A stretch of 39,894 nucleotides of DNA, taken from IMG/VR virus record IMGVR_UViG_3300037343_000264, positions 1 through 39,894 of that record. One strand, written 5' to 3'. Under the pieces are notes generated by a model, which was not told the DNA's origin, did no database searches, and saw only the letters and a program-made list of their open reading frames with translations. This document shows positions 1 to 8,374 of the stretch, piece after piece (the first letter of the stretch is position 1; every line of letters begins with the position of its first letter). A program made the translations under genes and the position numbers. The stretch is from a virus.

Positions 1-177
1 CCCCCGCCGTGTTTCAATAATATCAACTACTTAAGCCCCCCACCAATATTGCCGAGGACCCCGAAAATATTTTTTTGGTCAGATTCGTCACCGGACGGTC
101 GCTCAAATGCGAAATTTCGGGTGGAAATCACGAAGGAGGTATTCCGACAAGTGATTTCATATACTTGGAAGTAATTA

Positions 178-198
178 AAATTGGTCTCAAATTGGTCT
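178..198 (+). repeat. Tandem AAATTGGTCT pair upstream of late promoter
   Basis: Two perfect copies of AAATTGGTCT (178-187 and 189-198) are repeated at an 11-bp period, about one helical turn. They abut the -35 element of the promoter at 198-227. The position and phasing suit an activator-binding site, but this is inference; the second copy of the promoter at 12739 lacks this pair. Confidence 0.45.
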
Positions 199-233
199 AG
201 ACAGTTTGTAGGTAGTACCACTATAATACTATT
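198..233 (+). promoter_or_regulatory. Late promoter P1 (sigma70-like, shared core)
   Basis: The -35 is TAGACA (198-203), followed by an 18-bp spacer and a perfect -10 TATAAT (222-227). The 25 bases 209-233 match 22 of 25 with 12750-12774, so this is one of a pair of related promoters. The start point should fall near 234, just at the ATG at 235 of the first gene, which suggests a leaderless transcript. It would drive the whole plus-strand late block. Confidence 0.65.
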
Positions 234-234
234 A

Positions 235-561
235 ATGATACCTTTTAAATCAATTAAGATAGGCTGCTTTACGTATAAAATTGTTTATGCAGATGTAAAG
301 GTAAGCGATACGCACGGACAGACTTGTACATCAAATAAAGAGATTCTAATTTACAAAGATGACAACGAAGAAGTAATTAGGGAAACTCTCCAGCATGAAA
401 TCATGCACGCACTTATGGAAGACATAACGGACGTTATAAAAGACATGGACGAAGCTGAGAAACTAGAGGAAACCTTCATAAGGCTATTTAGCCCCAGATT
501 AATGATGGTTATGACAGAAAACCCTAAACTAGTGAAATACTTATGGAACCAGAAGAAGTAG
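235..561 (+). CDS. Small HExxH putative metallopeptidase
   Basis: This 108-residue protein carries HEIMH followed by Ala-Leu, a zincin-type HExxH helix, at about residues 54-58, with an acidic helix after it that could give the third ligand. Small phage proteins with such a motif (ImmA/IrrE-like or SprT-like) occur next to terminase genes, but the family here is not certain. I chose ATG 235 over an upstream TTG at 181 because the upstream stretch overlaps the -35/-10 elements. The ATG sits directly at the predicted transcription start with no Shine-Dalgarno sequence, so translation may be leaderless. Its end overlaps the next gene. Proteolytic activity is not proven. Confidence 0.65.
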   Translation: MIPFKSIKIGCFTYKIVYADVKVSDTHGQTCTSNKEILIYKDDNEEVIRETLQHEIMHALMEDITDVIKDMDEAEKLEETFIRLFSPRLMMVMTENPKLVKYLWNQKK

Positions 562-740
562 CATTCCGCATACTCAATAAAAGTATAGATATAGCTATAC
601 AATATATGCGCAACAACATTAGAACCCAAATGGATACCGAAGGCAACGTTAATGGATTTGTCCTATTAACCGCTCTGCGCCACATAGAGACCGATTTAAA
701 GGTAAGGGCAACTAAGGACATGTATAATGAAAATAAATGA
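543..740 (+). CDS. Hypothetical protein, 65 aa
   Basis: I do not recognise this protein. It is a 65-residue, probably helical, charged protein with no membrane segment. It overlaps the end of the HExxH gene by 19 nt and the start of the next gene by 14 nt, so it is packed as part of the pre-terminase operon. There is no clear Shine-Dalgarno sequence, and its translation is likely coupled to the gene upstream. The codon pattern (A/T-ending codons) resembles its neighbours, which supports it as real. Confidence 0.6.
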   Translation: MEPEEVAFRILNKSIDIAIQYMRNNIRTQMDTEGNVNGFVLLTALRHIETDLKVRATKDMYNENK

Positions 741-906
741 ATTAGAGGCATTTTTGAAGGATTTCGCAGCACAAGCAAATAACATCGTTTTAAAAGGAGA
801 ATACTCCGGACAAGATATGTTCCAAGCCGTTGAATTTGTTAAACAGTGTAAACAAATATTTAATATGATCGCTGAGAAGCAAGATGTTGAGAAAGATGAA
901 AAATAA
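727..906 (+). CDS. Hypothetical protein, 59 aa
   Basis: This short gene runs from ATG 727 to TAA 906 and has an AAGGA ribosome-binding site 8 nt upstream. The product is an acidic/amphipathic helical protein ending in a charged tail (EKDEK); I do not recognise a family. It overlaps the gene before by 14 nt and the small terminase gene after by 23 nt (or 11 nt if that gene starts at 896). Its position just ahead of the terminase genes suggests a role in packaging or capsid assembly, but that is context only. Confidence 0.6.
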   Translation: MKINELEAFLKDFAAQANNIVLKGEYSGQDMFQAVEFVKQCKQIFNMIAEKQDVEKDEK

Positions 907-1378
907 TAAAGGACTTTCAGATACAAAGCTTGAAACAGCAAGATCACTTTACATGCAATATAAAGCAGTAAGTGAAATAGCTGAAATTATTGGAGAACCC
1001 CGCACGAGTATTCAATATTACGTAAATAAAGAATGGAGAGATATAAGAGAGTTGAAAGAAGCAGAACTTATATCCGGGTTTGCAGACGAACGAGTATCTA
1101 AAATTAACACAATAGCTAAACATACAGTAGATACTATGATAAGAGCTTTAGAATCTTTAAAGAATAGAGATAAGCCACCTACAATGTTAGAAGCAAAAGC
1201 AGCAGCAACCATGTTTGAATCAATAGATAAAATTCTCCGCTTAGATAAGGGTCAAGCTACCGACATTATTGGAGAAACAAAACCCATAACAATTATAGAA
1301 CTTAGAAAAGAATTTGCAGAGGCAGACCCATTCTATTTAGAGGAAGAAAATGATAAAGATGTTAAAGACAATAATTAA
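884..1378 (+). CDS. terS: Terminase small subunit (putative)
   Basis: The 164-residue protein starts with a helix-turn-helix-like segment (about residues 18-50, including AVSEIAEIIGEPRTSIQYY), then helical oligomerisation segments and an acidic tail, as in phage small terminases. Small terminases bind the pac or cos site and hand DNA to the large subunit at the portal. The identification rests on the N-terminal HTH, the size and the closeness to TerL, with one gene between them. Starts at 884 or 896 (MKNNKG) are both possible; neither has a strong ribosome-binding site. It overlaps the protease gene by 29 nt. Confidence 0.75.
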   Translation: MLRKMKNNKGLSDTKLETARSLYMQYKAVSEIAEIIGEPRTSIQYYVNKEWRDIRELKEAELISGFADERVSKINTIAKHTVDTMIRALESLKNRDKPPTMLEAKAAATMFESIDKILRLDKGQATDIIGETKPITIIELRKEFAEADPFYLEEENDKDVKDNN

Positions 1379-2060
1379 ATCTATTTGTATAGTAGCCTTA
1401 CTTTTTATTAGCTCCGTATTAGGTCCAGAAATACATGAATCATATTTGGTACAAGTAAAAGGAAGATCGGTAGTTAAATTAGGAAATCCTAAAAAAGGCT
1501 CCGGAACAGGTTTTCAGATAGAGTACGGTGGAAAACAATTTATCCTAACCAATAGACACGTGTGCGATTTGGGTAACAGATTTCTACATGCTCAAACATA
1601 TAAAGGTCAAGCAATAGTAGAAGTCATAAAGAAAAGTAAAAAATACGATTTATGTATTGTTTCTGAAATAGAAGGATTACCTTCGTTATCCTTATCAGAA
1701 GGAAGATCCATTCAACAAAAAGTATACACTATAGGGCACCCTCTAGGTTTAGGTAAAACAATAGTTGACGGAAGAATAATAGAAAGAATAAATGTAACAG
1801 TACAGGTAGATTGTAACTTAGATTTAGAAAATAAAAGAATGGAAAAAGTAAATTCTTTCTTTGGTCCTTTAGAAATATGTGTAGCAGACTATCTTTCTTT
1901 AAGACTATCAAATGTAACATTTCCAGGAAATTCAGGAAGCCCTGTACTAAACATAATAGGTAATGTAGTTGGGGTAATATTCGCAGGAACAAACGGAATA
2001 GAAAACCTAGGGTACATGGTACCTCTATACCAAGTTAAGGACTTTCTTGAGTCAAAATAA
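1350..2060 (+). CDS. Secreted trypsin-like serine protease
   Basis: This 236-residue protein has an N-terminal basic then hydrophobic signal segment (about residues 4-25) and a chymotrypsin-fold protease domain with a full triad: His70 (TNRHVC), Asp100 (KYDLCIV) and Ser195 (PGNSGSP). It also has the GTG-F start, GHPLGLG and VVGVIFA strands typical of the S1C/DegP-like group, but no PDZ domain. Four cysteines (72, 102, 155, 177) could form disulphides after export. It lies between the two terminase genes, overlapping both (29 nt and 14 nt). Prohead proteases are normally cytoplasmic and near the capsid genes, so an exported protease here is odd. ATG 1359 is an alternative start. Confidence 0.85.
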   Translation: MIKMLKTIIKSICIVALLFISSVLGPEIHESYLVQVKGRSVVKLGNPKKGSGTGFQIEYGGKQFILTNRHVCDLGNRFLHAQTYKGQAIVEVIKKSKKYDLCIVSEIEGLPSLSLSEGRSIQQKVYTIGHPLGLGKTIVDGRIIERINVTVQVDCNLDLENKRMEKVNSFFGPLEICVADYLSLRLSNVTFPGNSGSPVLNIIGNVVGVIFAGTNGIENLGYMVPLYQVKDFLESK

Positions 2061-3552
2061 ATTAGCAAATAATTCACATAAGCTTACGCTACAAATACTT
2101 AAAGACCTCCATAAGTATTGGAAGCCACATCAAGGACAGATGAAAGCTTTATCTCCTTTAATAAATGGTGAAGACTGTTCTCTCCTATTTGTGCAATGTG
2201 GGCGTAAATGGGGGAAAACAGACACCGCTATTTATATTCTGTGGAGATACGCATTATTGAACCCAGGATCTACATGTTATTACATAGGTCCACAGTTAGA
2301 CCACGCACGTAAACTAGTATGGACAAATAGAAGATTACAAAAATTTGGATCTGAGAAAGACGAGGCAGGAAGAATTGTACCTGGTGGAGAAGATGCGCTA
2401 AATAAATATATACACAAAGTAAATGAGTCATCATCCCGAATGTATTTAAAAAATGGATCTACAATAGAACTAATAGGGTCAGAAAACTGGGGAGTTGCAA
2501 ATGGGTTAACCCCCGATATTGCAGTTTATGACGAGTTTAAAATATTTAAAACACAATGGCACACAGAATTTAATCCAAACAGAATTGTTAGGAAAGCTCC
2601 TTTAGTAATCATAGGCACACCCCCAAAACCAGGGGATTGTAATAAAGAAGAATATGTAAAAGTTTCAAAACAAGCACAAGAAAGAGATGACCAAAGACAC
2701 ATAGTTGCCTCCTCATTTGAAAATAATCACATCCCTAAAGAAGCTATAGATTCTGAAATAGAAATCCTTAAACAAAGAGGGGAACATGATGTTATTCAAC
2801 GAGAATATTATGCCCAGCTGGTATACGGTGGAGCAGGCTCTATATTCCCTATGTTTTCCCCTGATCGCCACATGCATAATCACAGCGATATTACGAATGA
2901 AATCAGACGTGACATCAAAAAGCTTGATTGGTACTGTATTACAGATCCCGGTACTACTACTTGTTTTGCAGCTCTATTTGCAGCTGTTAACCCATATACT
3001 AAACAAATATATATACTAGATGAGCTATATGAAACCGACCAATTAGAAACCTCTACTTCTAAAATGTTTCCCCAAATGCAAACTAAAATGCAAGAATTCT
3101 ACCCTCACGGAGATATAGAAGAGGATTGGTTAAAGGTATATGATGAGGCAGCCGCCTGGTTTGCCGGCGAAGTAATGGCACAATATGACTCTTATTTCAT
3201 GCAGACAGCAAAACACATGAATAAAAAAGAACACGGAATAAGTTTAATAAAAGATATACTTGTTCATGACCTGGTTAAGATATCAAACAGATGTATTATG
3301 CTTAAAACTGAAATACTTAACTATGTAAAAGACCATAATGGAAATATCCCAAAACATCACGACCATTTAATAGATTGTTTACGGTATTTATTGGCAGCAG
3401 ACCACTATAATATGATAGAAGCCCTTGAAATCATTAGAAATAAAGACTCAGATAGGAGTTATTCTAGAAGATTAGGGGACGACTGGAAAAATAAAGATAT
3501 ATTAGATAATGATTGGACAAAATCAGCAGATAAGTTTTTTAAAGGGAGATAA
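2047..3552 (+). CDS. terL: Terminase large subunit
   Basis: A 501-residue packaging ATPase/nuclease. The ATPase domain has Walker A GRKWGKT (residues 52-58), Walker B IAVYDEF (Asp162-Glu163) and the coupling motif IIGTPP (188-193). The C-terminal RNase H-like nuclease shows ITDPGTT (Asp300), YDEAAAWF (Asp366) and HDHLIDCLRYL (Asp443). The start is TTG at 2047, supported by AAGGA five bases upstream; no in-frame ATG lies before the ATPase core. It docks on the portal and translocates DNA into the prohead. The gene overlaps the protease gene by 14 nt. Confidence 0.97.
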   Translation: MSQNKLANNSHKLTLQILKDLHKYWKPHQGQMKALSPLINGEDCSLLFVQCGRKWGKTDTAIYILWRYALLNPGSTCYYIGPQLDHARKLVWTNRRLQKFGSEKDEAGRIVPGGEDALNKYIHKVNESSSRMYLKNGSTIELIGSENWGVANGLTPDIAVYDEFKIFKTQWHTEFNPNRIVRKAPLVIIGTPPKPGDCNKEEYVKVSKQAQERDDQRHIVASSFENNHIPKEAIDSEIEILKQRGEHDVIQREYYAQLVYGGAGSIFPMFSPDRHMHNHSDITNEIRRDIKKLDWYCITDPGTTTCFAALFAAVNPYTKQIYILDELYETDQLETSTSKMFPQMQTKMQEFYPHGDIEEDWLKVYDEAAAWFAGEVMAQYDSYFMQTAKHMNKKEHGISLIKDILVHDLVKISNRCIMLKTEILNYVKDHNGNIPKHHDHLIDCLRYLLAADHYNMIEALEIIRNKDSDRSYSRRLGDDWKNKDILDNDWTKSADKFFKGR

Positions 3553-3554
3553 CT

Positions 3555-3785
3555 ATGGATATGCTAACAATTACAACGGTTTTTAGCCTCTTAGCTTGCA
3601 TAATTTCAGGCATTAGTCTTACAATAGGACTATATTGTATGGTAAAACTAATTGCCATGGAGAAAAGTACACACTCTATACAATATGTACCAATTGATGA
3701 AGAGTGGGCAACAGACTCTAAAGATATTGAAAAGATTAACAAGTCTTTAAAAGAAGAAAAAGAAGAAGTTTTTTACGGGATATAA
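3555..3785 (+). CDS. Small single-pass membrane protein
   Basis: A 76-residue protein with one long hydrophobic segment (about residues 4-35) and a charged cytoplasmic-type tail rich in Lys/Glu. It lies between terminase and portal with only a 2-nt gap before and 3 nt after, and GGGAG upstream as ribosome-binding site. A membrane protein at this position is not part of the minimal packaging set. It could be a spanin/holin-like or host-interaction protein, but no family is recognised. Confidence 0.7.
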   Translation: MDMLTITTVFSLLACIISGISLTIGLYCMVKLIAMEKSTHSIQYVPIDEEWATDSKDIEKINKSLKEEKEEVFYGI

Positions 3786-3788
3786 TAA

Positions 3789-5843
3789 ATGAGTGGAATT
3801 TTTGACGAATATGCTAATAATAAAGGCGAATATGATTCGTTAGATATTAAACCGTTTCACACCGTAAGAAAAAAATCAGAAAAAGAAAAACTAATCTGGT
3901 TAAATAACGCATTTCAATCGCTCTTAAAGCATTCTGCTGCGAGACACCACGATCTTAAAAAAAACTTGGCAGCATATAGAGGGTTATCTAGGGGTTTTCA
4001 GTCCCGATCAACACCTAGAAGAGAACACCTACCAGAATCTAAGTCAGAAAGACTAATCGTAAATCATTTATATGATATGGTAGAAACGAAAGTAGCCCAG
4101 CTTTCCAGATTAAAGCCCTCTATACAAGTTCTCCCTAAAAACGATGAGTTCGGAGATAAAAACGCAGCGCTAGCCTCTAAAATGTTAATAGATCATATTT
4201 TTGAACAAAACGCTTTAGACTCCATAGAAAGACAAGCACAAAAACATAAAAAAATATTTGGGGAAGCCTATTTATTTACTATTTGGAATAAAGACTTAAG
4301 TGAGTCACACCCCGACGCAGGATTAGTATTACCTGACGGTTCTGTAGTTGATCCAGACCTAAAAATCGGAGATGTGGAAAACTTTGTTGAACTTCCTTGG
4401 CGAGTTCTTATAGAACCAGCAGATACCTACCAAAAATCTAAGTATGCTTTTAGAATTTCCGTAGAACATGTAGATGATTTAAAACAAACCTATAAAGAAA
4501 AAAGAAAAGAAATAAAAGAAGACGATGCAGCATCTATGTTTGACATCTCTTCTATGGAAAACATTAAATTAAAAGGTCAAACTATAGTTATAGAGTTTTG
4601 GCATAAAAAAACAAAAGGAACTCCTGGAGTTTATTTTAAATTTACAAAAGATGTAATTTTAGAAGAGACAACAGATCCATATAGCCACGGAGATTTCCCA
4701 TTTACTAGAGTTACGGACTTAGATATGCCAGGAGAGCTTCACGGCGTTTCAGCAATGGAACAAGTAAAGCAAATCCAAAGTATGCATAACTCTATTTCTA
4801 GTCTAATAGCTAAAAATATCTATTTAACAGCCCACCCAAAATGGTTAGTTCCGAAAGGAGCAGCTAAAATAGAATCATTAGGTAACGATGCAACTATAGT
4901 TCAGTTTCAAGGACAGATACCTCCACAATTAGCGACGTACAGCTCAAACAGTGCTGAAGTATATACCTTTAGAGCAACGCTAAAAGAAGAAATGGAACAA
5001 GTATACGGTGTACACGGAGTATCTAGAGGTCAACCCCCAGGTGGAGTTACAGCTGCAGTTGCTTTACAATTTTTAAACGAACAAGAAGCAGAAAGAGCAT
5101 CTGAAGAAATAAGTAAAAAGAATGAATTCATCAAGGCAATAGCTAAAAAAATCCTAGCGGTAGCCGGAGATTATTACGAAACTGAAGATAATAGACTGAT
5201 AAGAATTTTAGGAAAAGAAAATGAGTATTTACTTAGGCATTTTGATGCTGCTAATCTTTCTAAACCATATGATATCAAAATAGATTTAGGAAACGCTATT
5301 GCAGATTCAAAAGCAGGAAAAACTCAAAGAATCATAGAACTAATACAGTATAAGCCTGACGCACTTACTGCAGAACAAACTGTAGAGCTACTAGAGCTAG
5401 GCAGTGCAGAAAAAGCAGTAAACATGATTACAGCTGCGGTTAGAACAGCAGAATCAGAAATAGAAGATATACTACAAGGAAAAGCAGTAGCCGATCCAGA
5501 GCCATTCGATGACCTTATTGTTCATTGGAGAGTAAAAGTAAAAGCAATGCAGTCTAGATCCTTTAAAGAGGAAGTACCTCCTGAATTTAGAGAAGCATTA
5601 AAAGAAAATGTAGCAATGATTGAATTCCTAGCAGTAGAAAAAGCACAAGAGAATCCAAAGTTTCAAGCAGAATTAGCTCAACTTTCTCTTTTTCCTTTGT
5701 TCTACAAGCAAGGATTTACACCTGCATCAGCAGAACAACAAGCTACACTAGTACAAGGACAAGCAAATAGAGGCGAGCAAGTAACTGGAGCAATACCTGC
5801 TTCAGATCCTGGAGCATTGCCTGGAGAAGTAAAGGGAGAATAA
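3789..5843 (+). CDS. Portal protein
   Basis: At 684 residues this has the size and features of podovirus portals: an N-terminal charged region, the conserved RLIVNHLYDMVETKVAQL segment (about residue 93 on), a middle wing with PWRVLIEP, and a long helical crown with an Ala/Gln/Gly-rich C-terminus. The portal forms the dodecameric DNA channel at one capsid vertex, binds TerL during packaging and then the adaptor and nozzle. Its place between terL and scaffold/capsid is the canonical order. Its stop overlaps the next start by 1 nt (TAATG). Confidence 0.93.
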   Translation: MSGIFDEYANNKGEYDSLDIKPFHTVRKKSEKEKLIWLNNAFQSLLKHSAARHHDLKKNLAAYRGLSRGFQSRSTPRREHLPESKSERLIVNHLYDMVETKVAQLSRLKPSIQVLPKNDEFGDKNAALASKMLIDHIFEQNALDSIERQAQKHKKIFGEAYLFTIWNKDLSESHPDAGLVLPDGSVVDPDLKIGDVENFVELPWRVLIEPADTYQKSKYAFRISVEHVDDLKQTYKEKRKEIKEDDAASMFDISSMENIKLKGQTIVIEFWHKKTKGTPGVYFKFTKDVILEETTDPYSHGDFPFTRVTDLDMPGELHGVSAMEQVKQIQSMHNSISSLIAKNIYLTAHPKWLVPKGAAKIESLGNDATIVQFQGQIPPQLATYSSNSAEVYTFRATLKEEMEQVYGVHGVSRGQPPGGVTAAVALQFLNEQEAERASEEISKKNEFIKAIAKKILAVAGDYYETEDNRLIRILGKENEYLLRHFDAANLSKPYDIKIDLGNAIADSKAGKTQRIIELIQYKPDALTAEQTVELLELGSAEKAVNMITAAVRTAESEIEDILQGKAVADPEPFDDLIVHWRVKVKAMQSRSFKEEVPPEFREALKENVAMIEFLAVEKAQENPKFQAELAQLSLFPLFYKQGFTPASAEQQATLVQGQANRGEQVTGAIPASDPGALPGEVKGE

Positions 5844-7045
5844 TGAGTAATTTTAATGAAGTAAGTGTTTCTGACACAATGGAAAATCTAATGTCTGACG
5901 ATCTATCAATGAATGATAATTCAAAATCATTTAGTGAAATCGAAGGAGCAACAGTAGATAAAACCCCAACAGAGTTATTAAAAGAAGCTAAAAAAGAAGT
6001 TAAGGCTGCTAACGCACCTGAAAAAACTACAAAAAGAGCAGAAGTTAAGTCTGAAGATACAGATTCCAGTACTCAGGCAGCTACAACAAAAAATGCTAGC
6101 GAAAAACAACCACAAGACGCAGCTAGTGAATTAAATGAAGATCTAGAAGCAGAAATGATTAAATCTTTAAAAGCATTTAGAGGAGAACAAGAGTTTGAAA
6201 TTCCTGAAGATGCAAATATAAAGGTAAAAATAGATGGAGAAGAAATCGACGTTTCTTTATCCGATCTTAGAAATAACTATAGTGGAAAAACCGCTTGGGA
6301 TAAAAAATTTACAGAATTAGATAAAGAAAGACAAGAATATACTAACGATAAAAAAGTAGTAGAGAAGTACATTAACGAGTTTAGAGAAATAGCTCAAAAC
6401 GGTACTCCTCAACAAGCTTTAGAACATTTTGCTAAAATAGCTGGTCAAAATCCTTTAGATTTTAGACAAGCAATGAGAGAAACATTCTTTAAAGAGTTTC
6501 AAGAAAGACAAGGAATGAGTGAAGCAGAAGTTAAAGCTTTAAATTTAAGTGAAGAAAATGAATACTTGCGACGACAACAGGAGTCTGAATCTTCTAGACT
6601 TGCGGAAAGCCAAACCCTTAGGGAAGCTGAAAACAAGATCCTAAATTTTCAGGAAACTCACGGTTTGACGGATGAGCAATTAGTTTCTCTATACGATTCG
6701 GTTCAAGAAAATCTTGGCGGAGATCAATCAGACGATGCGGTTCTAAATGCGCTGGCTAACAAGGTAGTTGATCAGCAGGCAATGGAAGGGGCAGCATACT
6801 TATTGAAAAGCGTCGATGAAAGTTTTGCAACAGAAGAAAACGCACTGGCAATTAAAGAAATGATGATGAACAATCCGGACCTTTCAGAATCAGACTTTAA
6901 AGAAATTATCCAGGAAGCTTTCGGTGTAAAGGAACAAAAAATAAGTAAGAAAGCGCAAGCAGCGGTAAAAAAGGATACAAAAGAATCCAAGCCTAAGCAA
7001 GCGAAAGAAACTTATGCGTCGTTTGACGAACTAGACTTATATTAA
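5843..7045 (+). CDS. Capsid scaffolding protein (putative)
   Basis: A 400-residue, highly acidic/charged helical protein directly before the capsid gene. It has a low-complexity Lys/Glu/Ala/Thr N-terminal third, then a segment with IKVKIDGEEIDVSLSDLR, coiled-coil stretches and a Lys-rich C-terminus, as in scaffolds that bind the capsid inner face. Scaffold guides prohead assembly and then leaves. Base usage changes within the gene: from about 6565 onward GCG, CTG, CCG and CGG codons appear that are rare before. No protease domain is visible in it. Confidence 0.85.
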   Translation: MSNFNEVSVSDTMENLMSDDLSMNDNSKSFSEIEGATVDKTPTELLKEAKKEVKAANAPEKTTKRAEVKSEDTDSSTQAATTKNASEKQPQDAASELNEDLEAEMIKSLKAFRGEQEFEIPEDANIKVKIDGEEIDVSLSDLRNNYSGKTAWDKKFTELDKERQEYTNDKKVVEKYINEFREIAQNGTPQQALEHFAKIAGQNPLDFRQAMRETFFKEFQERQGMSEAEVKALNLSEENEYLRRQQESESSRLAESQTLREAENKILNFQETHGLTDEQLVSLYDSVQENLGGDQSDDAVLNALANKVVDQQAMEGAAYLLKSVDESFATEENALAIKEMMMNNPDLSESDFKEIIQEAFGVKEQKISKKAQAAVKKDTKESKPKQAKETYASFDELDLY

Positions 7046-7076
7046 CAACAATACAATTTATACAGGAGTATAAGAA

Positions 7077-8294
7077 ATGAGTGAACCTAGAACATTTAGT
7101 ATCCAAGAGGCATCAGCCTTATTTAAAATTCATTATGACAAACTTTCTCAAAACGTCTATAACAGTGCTAACGTACTTTTAGGACGAGTTAAGAAATCTT
7201 ACGATTTTGTTGGTAAGAAAAGACACATCGCTGTTCCACAATCTTTTAGTGGTGGTGTTGGTTCTGGAAAATTACCAAAAGCAAACACTGCAAAATATGC
7301 TGAGGCTTTAATCGAGTCTAAAAAAGTATATGCTGTAGTTGATATTGATAGAGAAACTATCAAAGCAGCTATGAAAGACGAAGGTTCTTATATTAGAGCT
7401 ACTAAAGAAGTAGTTGAAAAAGGCGTAGAGTCTTTTATGAGAAACATGAGTCGTATCCTTTTCAATGATGGAACAGGGTCTTTAGCAACTTTAGACGGAG
7501 CTACTGCCATTACTGGTACAGGAACTGAAATCGACCCATACGTAGCTATTCTTTCTGCAAGTGCAAAAGAAGCTAACATTGAAGAGCGGGATCTAGTTAA
7601 CGCTGGAAACGAGGAAACTCTTTTAGAAGTTCTTGATTACAATCCAGACACTAAAGAAATTCAGCTTTGCGGTACTTCAGCTCTTTTAGCTGGTGGAGAC
7701 AACACTGTTACTCTTTATATGCAAAATTCAAGAAACAATGACCCAGAAGGGATCAAAGGTGTTCTTGATGCAACTTCAGGATCTAAATACAGCATTGATA
7801 TCGCTAGACGATGGAAATCAGTTCAAATTGATGCAGCTAGTGCTGCTATTAGTACTGATCTTATGAACAGTGCAATGCTTAAAGTTGAGAAGAGAACCGG
7901 TAAAGTTCCTAACCTTATCCTTACTTCTTACTTACAATTCCAAAAACTTCTTCAATTACAAGAGGACCACAAGAGATACCCTATCCCTAACAGAGCAGGT
8001 GTAAAAGATAAGAACGGTTCCGTACTTTCTTTCTCTGGTGTTCAGTTTATGTCAACTTCTGGTCCAGTGCCTGTTGTTGCTGAGCGTTTTTGTGAAGATG
8101 ATAGAATGTATTTCCTAAATGATAACTTTATCCACATCTACCACAGACCAGACTTTGGTTGGTTTGATGATGATGGAACTGTTTTCCTTAGAAAAGCAGA
8201 AGCTGATGAGTATGAAGCACGTTATGGCGGATACTTACAAGTTTACATCAACCCTAACTACCATGCAGTAATTAGCGGTCTTTCTGTTGCTTAA
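7077..8294 (+). CDS. Major capsid protein
   Basis: A 405-residue protein with features of HK97-fold coat proteins of podoviruses: an N-terminal helical region, a VDIDRETIKAAMKDEGSY spine-helix-type segment, FNDGTGSLATL, and a C-terminal core ending in a PNYHAVISGLSVA strand. It follows the scaffold with a 31-nt gap and has a very good ribosome-binding site (CAGGAG). Codon choice (CTT, TCT, GGT) differs from its neighbours and fits high expression. A two-hairpin terminator lies just after it. No decoration or Ig-like domain is fused to it. Confidence 0.95.
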   Translation: MSEPRTFSIQEASALFKIHYDKLSQNVYNSANVLLGRVKKSYDFVGKKRHIAVPQSFSGGVGSGKLPKANTAKYAEALIESKKVYAVVDIDRETIKAAMKDEGSYIRATKEVVEKGVESFMRNMSRILFNDGTGSLATLDGATAITGTGTEIDPYVAILSASAKEANIEERDLVNAGNEETLLEVLDYNPDTKEIQLCGTSALLAGGDNTVTLYMQNSRNNDPEGIKGVLDATSGSKYSIDIARRWKSVQIDAASAAISTDLMNSAMLKVEKRTGKVPNLILTSYLQFQKLLQLQEDHKRYPIPNRAGVKDKNGSVLSFSGVQFMSTSGPVPVVAERFCEDDRMYFLNDNFIHIYHRPDFGWFDDDGTVFLRKAEADEYEARYGGYLQVYINPNYHAVISGLSVA

Positions 8295-8302
8295 TAAAAA
8301 AT

Positions 8303-8360
8303 AGAGAGGCTCTCCCTCCTCTCTAGCCCCCTTAGACACCGTTCTTTGGGGGTTCTTTTA
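8303..8360 (+). terminator. Terminator after the capsid gene
   Basis: Two hairpins follow the capsid stop. The first has arms AGAGAGG (8303-8309) and CCTCTCT (8318-8324) with an 8-nt loop. The second has arms CCCCC (8327-8331) and GGGGG (8348-8352) followed by TTCTTTT. This is the usual arrangement for a strong or leaky terminator behind a phage capsid gene and would lower expression of the fibre module downstream. Confidence 0.7.
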
Positions 8361-8374
8361 GGGAATTTAAATAG

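Larger units (their letters stand above)
1..234. other. Left-end non-coding region
   Basis: No convincing gene is visible here; the ORF on the minus strand (27-221) has no ribosome-binding site and no recognisable protein features. The region holds C-runs (1-5, 36-41), a perfect 10-bp palindrome CGAAATTTCG (110-119), an 8-bp inverted repeat GAAATCAC/GTGATTTC (124-131 and 151-158), a tandem AAATTGGTCT pair (178-187, 189-198) and a promoter (198-227). It probably joins the right-end non-coding region as a packaging/control segment if the genome is circular or permuted. No direct terminal repeat with the right end was found by eye. Confidence 0.6.
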
